A DNA stretch of 64,000 nt. Origin: Planococcus sp. MSAK28401 (GTDB lineage Bacteria > Bacillota > Bacilli > Bacillales_A > Planococcaceae). The notes under the pieces are model-generated. The model was not told where the DNA came from. It worked only from the letters and a program-made list of their open reading frames with translations, and did not search any database. Both the position numbers and the translations under genes were made by a program. How positions within the stretch are numbered: the first letter of the stretch is position 1; each line of letters starts with the position of its first letter. Below, piece by piece: positions 44,260-53,057 of the stretch. Location: contig NZ_JAAMTH010000001.1 in NCBI RefSeq assembly GCF_018283455.1, positions 2,833,501 to 2,897,500 of the forward strand, written 5' to 3'.

Positions 44260-45279
44260 TTATGCTAATACATGGCTTTTGGCATTCACCGTTTTCTGCA
44301 ATTGAGCCTGTACGTGATGTGCCCATTTTTCGAATTCTACCAAGAAGCCGTCATGGCCAAAATCTGTTTCAATTTTCTCCCATTTCGCATTGGGCTGATT
44401 TTCGACCCAAGGAATCATCAATTCTCCCGGATACAATAAATCGTGGCTATAGGAGATCGATAGCAGTTCGGCGGCTAATTCCACTTCTTCCACATCGTGT
44501 GTATTCATGGCTTTCAGCAAAACGAGATAGCTATTCGGGTCAAAGCGCCCTGCCAATTTGCGCCCCTGGTAATCCAAATAGGATTGAACTTCAAATTCTT
44601 CTCCGCAGCGTGCACGGCCGAAGCGGCCATTGAATAACTGGCTGCTCCGGTACGTCACCATGCCGGCCATGCGGGCGATTTCAAATCCTTTCAGCCTCGT
44701 TTCCGGATGATAATCACCTGACTGGAACTCGGGATCGTTTTCGATCGCCTGGATCCCGATATGATTGAACGCCACACCATAATCTCCGTAATATGGCGTT
44801 ACGGCGAGTGTAATCGCCGTATCCAGAAACTCAGGGTACAGGCTTGCCCATTCCAAGGTTTTCATACCGCCGAGAGAACCGCCGATCACCGCTGCCAAAT
44901 GGTTGATGCCTAGCAGCTCCAGAGCTTTCCGCTCCGCTCTCACCATATCCCGGATGGTCAGTTCAGGAAATGACGCGCGGTAAGGTTCACCGGTTTCCGG
45001 GTTGATCGAAAGCGGGCCGGTCGAACCGCTGCAGCCGCCGAGTACATTGAACGTGATGACTTGGAACTGCCCGGTATCCACCGCTTTTCCTGGGCCGATC
45101 AGCCCTGACCACCAGCCCGGTTGATCTGCAGTTCCCACTGCATATTGATCGCCCGTCAGCGCGTGGCAAACCAGAATCGCCGGCGCAGAACTTTCTCCGA
45201 CGCGTTCATACGCCAATTCCACTTCGCGCAATAGTTGACCTGATTCAAGTTTTAGCTGGCCGATGGATACTGTCGTCAT
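44260..45279 (-). CDS. metX: Homoserine O-acetyltransferase
   Basis: A 339-residue alpha/beta hydrolase-fold enzyme that acetylates homoserine using acetyl-CoA in methionine synthesis. Nucleophile elbow GGSLGGMKTLEW (Ser near residue 135), the N-terminal VCHALTGDQYA and the C-terminal DFGHDGFLVE with the catalytic His are present. Length is slightly short of the usual 360-380. It is 12 bases downstream of metY and shares its SAM riboswitch. ATG after AAGGAGGG. Confidence 0.93.
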   Translation of the reverse strand: MTTVSIGQLKLESGQLLREVELAYERVGESSAPAILVCHALTGDQYAVGTADQPGWWSGLIGPGKAVDTGQFQVITFNVLGGCSGSTGPLSINPETGEPYRASFPELTIRDMVRAERKALELLGINHLAAVIGGSLGGMKTLEWASLYPEFLDTAITLAVTPYYGDYGVAFNHIGIQAIENDPEFQSGDYHPETRLKGFEIARMAGMVTYRSSQLFNGRFGRARCGEEFEVQSYLDYQGRKLAGRFDPNSYLVLLKAMNTHDVEEVELAAELLSISYSHDLLYPGELMIPWVENQPNAKWEKIETDFGHDGFLVEFEKWAHHVQAQLQKTVNAKSHVLA

Positions 45280-45291
45280 CCGATTCCCTCC

Positions 45292-46581
45292 TTACGCGTT
45301 CTCGAGTACTGCCGCTTGGATCGCTTGCTCCAAATCAGCGATTAAATCTTCGTGGTTTTCCAATCCTACAGACAACCGGATCAACTCTTCCGTTACGCCG
45401 CTGTTTTTCAACTCTTCTGCTGTCAATTGCTGGTGTGTTGTTGACGCCGGGTGGATAATCAATGATTTGGCATCGCCGACATTCGCCACGTGCGACCATA
45501 AATTAACGCCATCGATCACTTTGCGGCCGGCTTCCCGTCCGCCTTTGATGCCGAAGTTGACGATCGAACCATAGCTGTCTTTCAAGTATTTATCAGCAAG
45601 TGTCTTGGATGGATGTCCTTCCAATCCGAGGTAATTGACCCACTCGACTTGCGGATGGTCTTTCAAATATTCCGCGACCTTCTGTGCGTTCGTCGCGTGG
45701 CGTGGAATCCGCAGATGCAAAGTTTCAAGTCCCTGAAGCAGTGCGTGGGCGCTGTCCGCACTGAGCGATGGACCGAAATCGCGCAACAGCTGGACGCGTA
45801 ATTTCGTCGCGAATGCCGCTTCCGGTACATCGATTCCGAAACGGATGCCGTGATAGGATTCATCCGGCTCCGTATAATTCGGGAAGCGCGGATTGTCCCA
45901 GTTGAAGCGTCCGGCATCGACCGCTACGCCGCCGATTGTCGTTCCGTGCCCGCCGATCCATTTCGTGGCTGAATGGATGACTACATCTGCACCAAATTCG
46001 ATCGGGTTGCTGACGAAAGGCGACGCGAAGGTATTATCGATCAAAAGCGGTACGCCATTTTCGTGTGCGATATTAGCTACCCGCTCGACGTCGAACACGT
46101 TCAAACTTGGATTTCCGATAATTTCACCGAACAAGGCTTTCGTCTTGTCCGTAATCGCTGCACGGAAATTTTCAGGGTCCGTGGCATCGACGAATTTTAC
46201 GTTAATGCCATAGCGCGGCAATGTGTTGGCGAATAGATTATAGGTTCCTCCATATAAATTGCTGTCGGCAACAATTTCGTCTCCCGCTTCAGCTATATTC
46301 AATACTGAGAATGCAATGGCTGCCATTCCTGATGATAAAGCTACTGCAGCAGTGCCGCCTTCAAGAAGTGCGACGCGCTGTTCGAACACATCGACTGTCG
46401 GGTTCATGATACGCGAGTAGATATTGCCCGCTTCTTTCAGGCCGAATAGGTTTTGTGCGTGTTCGGTATCTTTGAATACATAAGAAGTCGTTTTATGGAC
46501 CGGTACGCCGCGAGCGCCTGTCACTGGATCCGGCTCTTGGCCGCCGTGTAATAGAAGAGTTTCTGGTTTGAAGTTTGTCAT
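45292..46581 (-). CDS. metY: O-acetylhomoserine aminocarboxypropyltransferase
   Basis: A 429-residue PLP enzyme that adds sulfide to O-acetylhomoserine to make homocysteine. The internal-aldimine Lys is in SATKWIGGHGTTIGG (near residue 210). YSRIMNPTVDVFEQRVALLEGGTAAVALSSG and NFGIKGGREAGRKVIDGVNL are family blocks. The ATG at 46581 follows AGGAGG. It is the first gene of the metY-metX operon and lies after a SAM-I riboswitch with its terminator. Confidence 0.95.
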   Translation of the reverse strand: MTNFKPETLLLHGGQEPDPVTGARGVPVHKTTSYVFKDTEHAQNLFGLKEAGNIYSRIMNPTVDVFEQRVALLEGGTAAVALSSGMAAIAFSVLNIAEAGDEIVADSNLYGGTYNLFANTLPRYGINVKFVDATDPENFRAAITDKTKALFGEIIGNPSLNVFDVERVANIAHENGVPLLIDNTFASPFVSNPIEFGADVVIHSATKWIGGHGTTIGGVAVDAGRFNWDNPRFPNYTEPDESYHGIRFGIDVPEAAFATKLRVQLLRDFGPSLSADSAHALLQGLETLHLRIPRHATNAQKVAEYLKDHPQVEWVNYLGLEGHPSKTLADKYLKDSYGSIVNFGIKGGREAGRKVIDGVNLWSHVANVGDAKSLIIHPASTTHQQLTAEELKNSGVTEELIRLSVGLENHEDLIADLEQAIQAAVLENA

Positions 46582-46629
46582 TGTCAATTCCTCCTGTTTT
46601 TGTAATAGTTTTTCGGTTTGAGGAGGACA

Positions 46630-46797
46630 CAAAAAGACCCTCTTCAGAAAGAAGAGGGCCGTTATATACGGATTTGCCTCCTCTTATCTTTCAGCGACGC
46701 AAATGCGCGCTGTAGGATTTAGCACCTTTCCAGACATGAGCCTGTTGGTTGCCGGGCATCGTAGGGCCTATTCCCTCCGCCTCTCGTGATAAGAGTA
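46630..46797 (-). promoter_or_regulatory. SAM-I (S-box) riboswitch of metY-metX
   Basis: On the - strand the hallmark blocks appear in order: CTTATCACGAGAGGCGGAGG, then GGCCCTACGATGCCCGGCAA, then AAGGTGCTAAATCC and GAAAGATAAGAGG pairing back to the start. The terminator CCCTCTTC / GAAGAGGG with TCTTTTTG follows (46630-46660). SAM binding stops transcription of metY-metX. About 50 bases separate the terminator and the metY start. Confidence 0.95.
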
Positions 46798-46823
46798 TTC
46801 AGTTATTTTTTTGCTTGTGGAAA

Positions 46824-46853
46824 AGTATAGAGGACAGCCCTGGCTAAAGTCAA
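46824..46853 (-). promoter_or_regulatory. Sigma-A promoter of the metY-metX leader
   Basis: On the - strand -35 TTGACT (46848-46853), 18-base spacer, -10 TATACT (46824-46829). The expected start lies about 20 bases before the riboswitch. Confidence 0.75.
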
Positions 46854-46922
46854 GGATATTTTTCTAAAAATTTTAACTACTATAAGTAGCTCATCTACCG
46901 AAAAAAAATTACGTGAAAGCTG

Positions 46923-46951
46923 TTGACTTTTTCGCTATTTCAAAATAGAGT
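46923..46951 (+). promoter_or_regulatory. Promoter of the metNIQ leader
   Basis: -35 TTGACT (46923-46928), 17-base spacer, -10 TAGAGT (46946-46951). It lies 31 bases before the second SAM riboswitch. Confidence 0.6.
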
Positions 46952-46981
46952 AGGAATCACGAATTGAATAGCTTACATCAC

Positions 46982-47160
46982 TTTCTTATCCAGAGAAACC
47001 GAGGGACAGGCCCTATGACGTTTCGGCAGCAGATTCGCAAACCAGCGAAAACTGTGCTAATTCCTGCAAATGCTCTAGCATTTGGAAGATGAGAATGAGA
47101 TGGTTTCATATTTTGAAGCCCTCTTTTTTCTTGCGCATAAGAAAAAAGAGGGCTTTTTGT
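46982..47160 (+). promoter_or_regulatory. SAM-I (S-box) riboswitch of the metNIQ operon
   Basis: Blocks in order: TTTCTTATCCAGAGAAACCG, AGGGACAGGCCCTATGACG, CGGCAGC, CTGTGCTAATTCCTGC and GGAAGATGAGAATGAGA. A terminator follows (47116-47158): AGCCCTCTTTTTTCTT / AAGAAAAAAGAGGGCT then TTTTTGTTG. It lies upstream of metN. The junction has CGGCAGC in place of the more usual CGGCAACC, a mild deviation. Confidence 0.9.
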
Positions 47161-47227
47161 TGTTATTTCAAGAAAGTGTTCGTTCGCACTCATTCGAATC
47201 GTTATTTGCAGCCACAGGAGGGACACC

Positions 47228-48259
47228 ATGATTCAATTTGAAGCAGTCAAGAAAACTTATGTATCCGGCAAGCAGCAAGTCCATGCGCTCAATGGCATTG
47301 ACTTGACCGTCGAAACCGGAGAAATTTACGGCGTCATCGGGTTCAGCGGCGCAGGAAAAAGCTCGTTGATCCGCACGGTGAATTTGCTCGAGCGCCCATC
47401 AACAGGACGCGTGCTCATCCACGGAGAAGATATTTCCACTTTAAGCGCACGCAAAATCCGCGATACAAGAAAAGACATCGGCATGATCTTCCAGCATTTC
47501 AATTTGCTGAACTCGAAAACAGTGCATCATAATATCGCGATGCCGCTACTCCTGGCAAAGACTCCGAAAGCGGAAGTCGACCGGAAAGTGGCGGAACTAT
47601 TGGAATTTGTCGGGCTTGCCGACCAAGCGAAAAAATACCCGGATCAATTGTCCGGCGGGCAAAAGCAGCGAATTGGCATTGCGCGGGCACTCGCCACAAA
47701 CCCGTCCATACTGCTATGCGATGAAGCAACGTCAGCGCTCGACCCGCAGACGACTCAGTCCATACTGGATCTGCTGCGCCGCATCAATCAAGAATACAAT
47801 ATCACCATCTTGCTCATTACACACGAAATGGGCGTCATCCGGGAAATCTGCGACAAAGTAGCCGTGCTTGAAGAAGGACGCGTCATTGAGCAAGGCAGCG
47901 TGTTTGAAGTGTTCACCAATCCTCAGCACGCGACGACAAAGCGTTTCGTCCGTTCTGTCATGAACGATGAATTGCCGGATTCGTTGCTTGAGCAGATTCG
48001 CCACAACGACGGCACACGGCCGATTTACCGTGTGCAGTTTACCGGGAATTCAGTCGGGCAGCCATTCATGTCGAGGGTGTCACGTGAATTCCAGCTCGAT
48101 TTGAATGTGCTGTTCGGTAACATTACAGAACTCCAAGGCATTCCATACGGCAACTTGATTGTCGAGTTCGACGGCGCACTCGTAGAAATCGACCGGGCAC
48201 TCGCCTCAATCCGAAACGACAATATCCAAGTAGAGGAGGTGCAGCAACATGCAGGTTGA
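47228..48259 (+). CDS. metN: Methionine ABC transporter ATPase
   Basis: A 343-residue ATPase. Walker A GFSGAGKSSLIR, signature LSGGQKQRIGIARAL, Walker B ILLCDEATSALD and H-loop ITHEMG are intact. A C-terminal NIL/ACT-like domain (about 265-343) is the regulatory domain that senses methionine in MetN. It is downstream of a SAM riboswitch and is followed by metI with an 11-base overlap. The start ATG is preceded by AGGAGGGAC. Confidence 0.95.
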   Translation: MIQFEAVKKTYVSGKQQVHALNGIDLTVETGEIYGVIGFSGAGKSSLIRTVNLLERPSTGRVLIHGEDISTLSARKIRDTRKDIGMIFQHFNLLNSKTVHHNIAMPLLLAKTPKAEVDRKVAELLEFVGLADQAKKYPDQLSGGQKQRIGIARALATNPSILLCDEATSALDPQTTQSILDLLRRINQEYNITILLITHEMGVIREICDKVAVLEEGRVIEQGSVFEVFTNPQHATTKRFVRSVMNDELPDSLLEQIRHNDGTRPIYRVQFTGNSVGQPFMSRVSREFQLDLNVLFGNITELQGIPYGNLIVEFDGALVEIDRALASIRNDNIQVEEVQQHAG

Positions 48260-48899
48260 TCAATCGCAAATTTTAGAAGCTTTATGGGAGACCCTTTACA
48301 TGACGGGTGCATCATTCGTTTTCTCGCTCTTCATCGGCTTGCCGCTTGGCATCTTGCTGGTCGTCACGAGAAAGGGCCATCTGCTTGAAAATGAAGCTGT
48401 ATTTAACGTATTGAACATCGTCATCAATATCTTCCGTTCGATTCCATTCATCATCTTAATGGTCGCCATCATTCCATTGACGCGCGTCATTGTCGGCACA
48501 TCGATCGGCACGGCCGCAGCCATCGTTCCATTGGTGTTTTACGCAGGGCCGTATATCGCCCGCCTCATCGAAAACTCATTGCTTGAAGTCGATAAAGGCG
48601 TCATCGAAGCAGCTCAGGCGATGGGCGCTTCTCCCGGCCAGATTATTTTCCGCTTCCTTATCCCGGAAGCGCTCAGCTCGCTTGTCCTGGCATTGACCAT
48701 CGCTATCGTCGGCCTGATCGGCGCATCCGCCATGGCTGGCGCGATTGGAGGCGGCGGACTCGGCGACTTGGCCATCACTTACGGCTATCAGCGCTTCGAC
48801 ACATTGGTCATGCTCTTGACTGTCGCGATTCTGGTCGTCCTTGTGCAGGGCGTCCAATCGCTCGGCAACCTCATGTCCCGCAGAGTACGCCGGAGCTAA
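48249..48899 (+). CDS. metI: Methionine ABC transporter permease
   Basis: A 216-residue five-helix permease of the MetI family. The EAA-loop (IEAAQAMGASPGQIIFRFLIPEAL, about residues 115-140) that contacts MetN is present. AGAGGAGGTGCAGCAAC precedes the ATG. It overlaps metN and is 85 bases ahead of metQ. The membrane component of the high-affinity methionine importer. Confidence 0.94.
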   Translation: MQVDQSQILEALWETLYMTGASFVFSLFIGLPLGILLVVTRKGHLLENEAVFNVLNIVINIFRSIPFIILMVAIIPLTRVIVGTSIGTAAAIVPLVFYAGPYIARLIENSLLEVDKGVIEAAQAMGASPGQIIFRFLIPEALSSLVLALTIAIVGLIGASAMAGAIGGGGLGDLAITYGYQRFDTLVMLLTVAILVVLVQGVQSLGNLMSRRVRRS

Positions 48900-48984
48900 G
48901 TCCTTTTATTCACATCAATTAAATTCAATCAAGCGATTTATTCATCAGCACAATCACTCAAAAAAACCATTGGAGGATTTCATC

Positions 48985-49818
48985 ATGAAAAAAATTACAG
49001 CTCTTTTAGCAACAGCAGGCATCGCCGCGCTTCTCGGCGCATGTGGAGACGATAGCTCAGCAGGCGAAACCACGAAAGTAACACTTGGCATCAGTGGATC
49101 GGACACGACGATTTGGGATTATGTCGGCGACAAAGCCGCTAAAGAAGGCATCGAACTCGACATCATCACCTTCTCGGATTATGTGGCCCCGAACTTGGCA
49201 CTTGCTGAAGGCGAACTCGACTTGAACGCCTTCCAGACCATCTCGTATTTCGATGAATTTGTCGAAGAGCACAATGTCGACATCGTACCGATCGGCTCTA
49301 CCGTCATTGCGCCGATGGGCTTGTATTCCGACAAATACGAATCCATCGAAGAACTTCCCGAAGGCGCCCAAATCGCTATGCCGAATGAAGCGACCAACAT
49401 GGGCCGCGCACTCCTCTTGCTCGATGAATCCGGGCTCATCACTTTATCCGATGACGCCGGATTGACCGGAACAGCAGAAGACATTATCGACAACCCGAAA
49501 AACATTGAAGTCGTCCCGATGACTTCCGCCCATACGCCGCGCGCTATGGCTGACGTGGCTGCTTCCATCGTCAACAACGGCATCGCAGTGGATGCAGGAT
49601 TGAACCCGACAGAAGACCCGATTGCCCGTGAAAGCGATACGGCAAAACCTTATATCAACCTGATAGCCGCACAAGCTGGCGAAGAAGATAACGAAGCGTA
49701 TCAGCGCATCGTCGAATTGTACCAAGAAGAAGACACAGCTGAATTTGTCATCGAACACACAGAAGGCGCTCAAATCCCGACTTTCGTTTCGGTTGAAGAA
49801 TTAGTTGATTACCAATAA
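48985..49818 (+). CDS. metQ: Methionine-binding lipoprotein
   Basis: A 277-residue lipoprotein of the NlpA family. Signal peptide MKKITALLATAGIAALLGAC ends in the lipobox LLGAC. The binding domain includes TFSDYVAPNLALAEGELDLNAFQ, characteristic of MetQ. It captures methionine at the outer surface for MetNI. GGAGG lies eight bases before the ATG. Third gene of the riboswitch-controlled operon. Confidence 0.95.
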   Translation: MKKITALLATAGIAALLGACGDDSSAGETTKVTLGISGSDTTIWDYVGDKAAKEGIELDIITFSDYVAPNLALAEGELDLNAFQTISYFDEFVEEHNVDIVPIGSTVIAPMGLYSDKYESIEELPEGAQIAMPNEATNMGRALLLLDESGLITLSDDAGLTGTAEDIIDNPKNIEVVPMTSAHTPRAMADVAASIVNNGIAVDAGLNPTEDPIARESDTAKPYINLIAAQAGEEDNEAYQRIVELYQEEDTAEFVIEHTEGAQIPTFVSVEELVDYQ

Positions 49819-49882
49819 GAAGACAGTCACTCTGCAGTTGCACGCCGTTAAAAATGAAATTCCATTCGAGGGGGACAATCAC

Positions 49883-51088
49883 ATGACCATCATTAGCGAA
49901 GCACGCGAGACGATTACGGAATCGATCGACAAGAACCGTGCTCAATATTTACGCATCAGCCATGCCATCCATGAAAACCCGGAAATCGGCAACGAAGAAG
50001 TGTTCGCGAGCGGCCTCTTGACTGGATTACTCGAAGAAGCCGGATTCCAGGTAGAAGACGGTGTCGCTGGCCACCACACCGCTTTTTACGCAGTTCGCGA
50101 CAGCCACAAGCCCGGACCGACTGTCGCTTTTCTTGCTGAATACGACGCCTTGCCGGGCATCGGCCATGCGTGCGGACACAATATTATCGGCACGACCAGT
50201 GTCGCAGCAGCCATTGCGCTCAGTAAAACATTGGAATTGACTGGCGGGCGCGTCGTCGTCCTCGGCACCCCTGCCGAAGAAGGCGGACCGAATGGCAGTG
50301 CGAAAGGAAGTTTCGTCAAACACGGCCTGCTTGAAAAAATCGATGCCGCATTGATGCTTCACCCATCCGGAAACTCGGCTGTTACAGGACCTTCGCTTGC
50401 TGTCGACCCGCTGAGTTTTCATTTCTACGGCAAGCCTGCTCATGCTGCCGGGTCTCCCGAAAAGGGCATCAATGCTCTCGATGCCGTGCTGCAATTGTTT
50501 AACGGCATCAATGCCCTTCGCCAACAATTGCCGGATGATGCACGGGTACATGGCATCATCACGCACGGGGGCGACGCGCCGAATATCATCCCGGAATACG
50601 CTTCTGCCCGCTTCTACATCCGCGGCGATTCTTGGAAAAAAACAGCCGAGACGGCGAAAAAAGTGCGTGCCATCGCTGAAGGCGCTGCCCTGGCGACAGG
50701 CGCCCGTGTCGAAATCGAACGTTTCCAGAATGAAGTGAAAGATCTTGTCGTCACGCCTGAGCTAGATGAAATCCTTAAAGCCGAACTTGAAACACTGGGC
50801 GACAACGTAGCCGACTCACGTATTTCCGGGCTCGGTTCGACCGATGCCGGCAATATCAGCTATGAAGTGCCGACTGCCCACGGCTATATCAAAATCGGCC
50901 CTGAAAGCCTCATTGCCCATACCGAACAATTCCGGGAAGCCGCCCGTTCAAAAGCAGGCGACGAAGCCTTGATCAAAGGCGCAAAAGCATTGGCGCAAAC
51001 AGGTTATCGTTTGCTGACTGAACACGCATTACTGGCGCAAGTCAAACAAGCCCATATCCGCTCACTCGCCGCCAAACAACAAGATTAA
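49883..51088 (+). CDS. M20D-family amidohydrolase in the metNIQ operon
   Basis: A 401-residue metallo-amidohydrolase of the M20D branch (IAA-amino acid hydrolase/aminobenzoyl-glutamate type). Motifs: SHAIHENPEIGNEE, AEYDALPGIGHACGHNI with metal ligands, and GTPAEEGGPNGSAKG. The dimerisation domain (about 180-290) is intact. It follows metQ by 64 bases with no terminator between, so it should be in the SAM-riboswitch operon. I infer that it releases methionine or another sulfur amino acid from an N-acyl or peptide form brought in by MetNIQ. ATG at 49883 after AGGGGGAC. Its own terminator is split by IS3 copy 2. Confidence 0.88.
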   Translation: MTIISEARETITESIDKNRAQYLRISHAIHENPEIGNEEVFASGLLTGLLEEAGFQVEDGVAGHHTAFYAVRDSHKPGPTVAFLAEYDALPGIGHACGHNIIGTTSVAAAIALSKTLELTGGRVVVLGTPAEEGGPNGSAKGSFVKHGLLEKIDAALMLHPSGNSAVTGPSLAVDPLSFHFYGKPAHAAGSPEKGINALDAVLQLFNGINALRQQLPDDARVHGIITHGGDAPNIIPEYASARFYIRGDSWKKTAETAKKVRAIAEGAALATGARVEIERFQNEVKDLVVTPELDEILKAELETLGDNVADSRISGLGSTDAGNISYEVPTAHGYIKIGPESLIAHTEQFREAARSKAGDEALIKGAKALAQTGYRLLTEHALLAQVKQAHIRSLAAKQQD

Positions 51089-51132
51089 AAACCAGCGCCC
51101 CTGGTAGTGACCCCTTAAAGTTAGAGTTTAGT

Positions 51133-51954
51133 TCATGCAGCTAATTGGCTGGCATGTGCTCGGTATTTCACCGGGCTCATGCCGGCCAATTTTTGTTTAA
51201 TGCGTTCATTGTTGTAGTAATCGATATAGTGTTCAATCCGCTGTTTTAACTCTTCATACGAAACCAACGTTTCTCCGTAATACATCTCTTGCTTTAGGAG
51301 ACCAAAGAAATTTTCCATGGCCGCATTGTCGGCACAGGTCCCTTTTCGGGACATGCTCTGGAAGATGCGTTATTTTTTTAACGCTTTCACCCAGGCAACG
51401 TGCTGGTAATGCCACCCTTGATCGGAATGGAGGGTGGTCCGGTAAACCGCTTGTTCCTGAATCACTGGCAGGGCTTGGTTAAGTGATTCCATCACGAATT
51501 CCAGCGTCGGTCGTTTGGCCATACTGAACCCAATGACTTCGCCGTTATAGAGATCCATCACTGGACTTAAATAAAGTTTTTGTTCGCCCGTACATTTGAA
51601 CTCGGTGACATCTGTTGTCAGTTTCTGCAGGGCATACGGTGTGGAAAACCTGCGGTTCATCCGGTTTTTAGCGAGGGTTCCGACTTTCCCCTTATACGAC
51701 TTGTAGCGGGATTTCCGGACGAATTTCACGCAGTTCAATCCCAAGTCTCGCATGAGACGCTGGACTTTCTTATGGTTGATGTCGTATCGCTGTGCTCGCA
51801 ATTCCAGATGAATCCGCCGGTATCCGTAACGGCCTTGGTGTTTCTCGAAGAGCGTCCGGATCACTGCTTTCCACTCCCGGTCCGGGTCTTCACAATCAAA
51901 TCGCTGGCGATGGTAATGGTAGGTCGCTTCTGGAAGATCGACGATGTTCAGCAC
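51133..51954 (-). pseudogene. IS3 OrfB interrupted by a TAA stop
   Basis: The frame matches orfB of copy 1 but a CAA (Gln) has become TAA after VAWVKALKK (near 51370), splitting it into 51370-51954 and a rest starting MSRKGTCADNAAMENF. The Glu of the DDE triad lies after the stop, so the product cannot be catalytically complete. A neighbouring silent TTG to TTA change shows it is not a simple read error. Confidence 0.92.
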
Positions 51955-51959
51955 ATCCG

Positions 51960-52517
51960 TTAATCGGAACCCTTCTTCGTGGAGTTCGAACGCCAGCCCT
52001 GCTTGTGCTTTTCGAGGAAGGCATCCGGATTCTCCTGGAAAGCTTTTAACTTTTTTAAATACGCTACTTCCAAACGAAGGAGCTCATTCTCCCGTTCCAA
52101 TTGCGCTTCCCGAGACAGGGGCTTTTCGTTCTTGATCGGTTTTGGTTTTTTTGACATGGAGGGCCGTCCTTTCGCTCGTGCTTCCAGGCCTTTTACCCCT
52201 TTCGCCAGAACTCGACGGTTCCAATTCACAATGAGTGAAGGATTGTTCATCTTGAAATGGATCGCTGTGTCTTGGTAAGAAGCACCTGTTTGTTTCATAA
52301 AGTGTAATACATCCACTTTGAATTGAACAGAATACACTTGTTTTGTCTGCTTTCTCCGCAAGGCTTTAAGGCCAAACTCTTGATACGCCCGAACCCAGCG
52401 CATAATCGGAGAGGGATCTGGCAAGCCGTATTTGAGGGCTAAGCGTCTATACCCCAGCTTTCCTTCTGCGTATTCCTTCACTAGCTTCAACTTAAATTCT
52501 TCGCTATATTTCGCCAT
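51960..52517 (-). CDS. IS3-family OrfA, copy 2
   Basis: 185 residues, nearly identical to orfA of copy 1; the A6G frameshift site is retained. Differences include YRRLALKYG and HFMKQTG. Because its frame is open, the protein may still be made and could act as an inhibitor of transposition, as OrfA does in some IS3 elements. Confidence 0.9.
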   Translation of the reverse strand: MAKYSEEFKLKLVKEYAEGKLGYRRLALKYGLPDPSPIMRWVRAYQEFGLKALRRKQTKQVYSVQFKVDVLHFMKQTGASYQDTAIHFKMNNPSLIVNWNRRVLAKGVKGLEARAKGRPSMSKKPKPIKNEKPLSREAQLERENELLRLEVAYLKKLKAFQENPDAFLEKHKQGWRSNSTKKGSD

Positions 52518-52582
52518 ATAAAAACACCCCAAAAGTTAGATTTGAACTCTAACTTTTGGGGTGCACTACCCCCTGCGCTGGT

Positions 52583-53057
52583 TTTTAAAAAGTGTGGAAG
52601 AAGTCTGTAATCTACAACGAATCAAAAAGGCGATCAACTTTTCTACAATAGAAAATCAATGGATTATCTTAGTATTTGGAGAAGAGTTCGCTCGTAAGCC
52701 CTTCTGCTCAATAATGCTGCGCATTACTTCGCAAAGATAAGGTCTCCCGTAGATCGACCTTATCTTTCCAGTGGAGCAGCGTAAGCGACGAGACGACCGA
52801 GACCCCGCAAGGAATGAATGGGCGAAGCTTGGCTGAGCACATTCATTTGCGATGCTCGAACGCAGTGAGAGTTGAGCAACGTTTTCAGTGACGAGGAGGC
52901 TCGATTCCCGCCCCACGGAAAGCGAGCGATAAGCTTCGGAAAATACGACTTCTTACCTTTCTCGACAAGTTGAAAACCAGCGCCCCTGCGCTGGTTTTTC
53001 TATGTATTTCGAATTTCGTGTTAAAATGGAGTCATTACATACATAGGAGGCTCTACC
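52583..53057. repeat. Intergenic region with dispersed structured repeat and intact terminator
   Basis: Nearly 480 bases without a credible gene. At 52725-52930 lies a GC-rich structured element: a perfect 12-bp hairpin AAAGATAAGGTC / GACCTTATCTTT (52733-52767), an AATGAATG / CATTCATT pair (52812-52848), and an end reading CGATTCCCGCCCCACGG. It resembles intergenic repeats common in Planococcaceae, but I could not check this. At 52973-52999 an AAAACCAGCGC-CCCT-GCGCTGGTTTT hairpin repeats the terminator split at 51091-52582. The frame 52656-52916 lies in the structured repeat and is not accepted. Confidence 0.7.

Larger units (their letters stand above)
51103..52570 (-). mobile_element. IS3-family (IS150-like) element, copy 2, orfB damaged
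   Basis: 1468 bp, same length and ends as copy 1 but inverted. Terminal repeats begin GGTAGTG and the target duplication is CCCT (4 bases). orfA is intact; orfB has a nonsense codon. A few other base changes separate it from copy 1. The element lies in the terminator of the metNIQ unit. Confidence 0.95.
51091..52582 (+). terminator. Terminator of the metNIQ unit, split by IS3 copy 2
   Basis: The arms ACCAGCGC (51091-51098) and GCGCTGGT (52575-52582) would form a perfect 8-bp stem with loop CCCT, between A- and T-runs. The loop is exactly the duplicated target (51099-51102 and 52571-52574), so the element went into the loop and separated the arms by 1468 bp. The same uninterrupted hairpin occurs at 52973-52999. 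Confidence 0.85.

Noticed and set aside
52656..52916. 86-codon frame on the - strand
   Set aside because: It lies in the structured intergenic repeat and has no ribosome site or recognisable domain.
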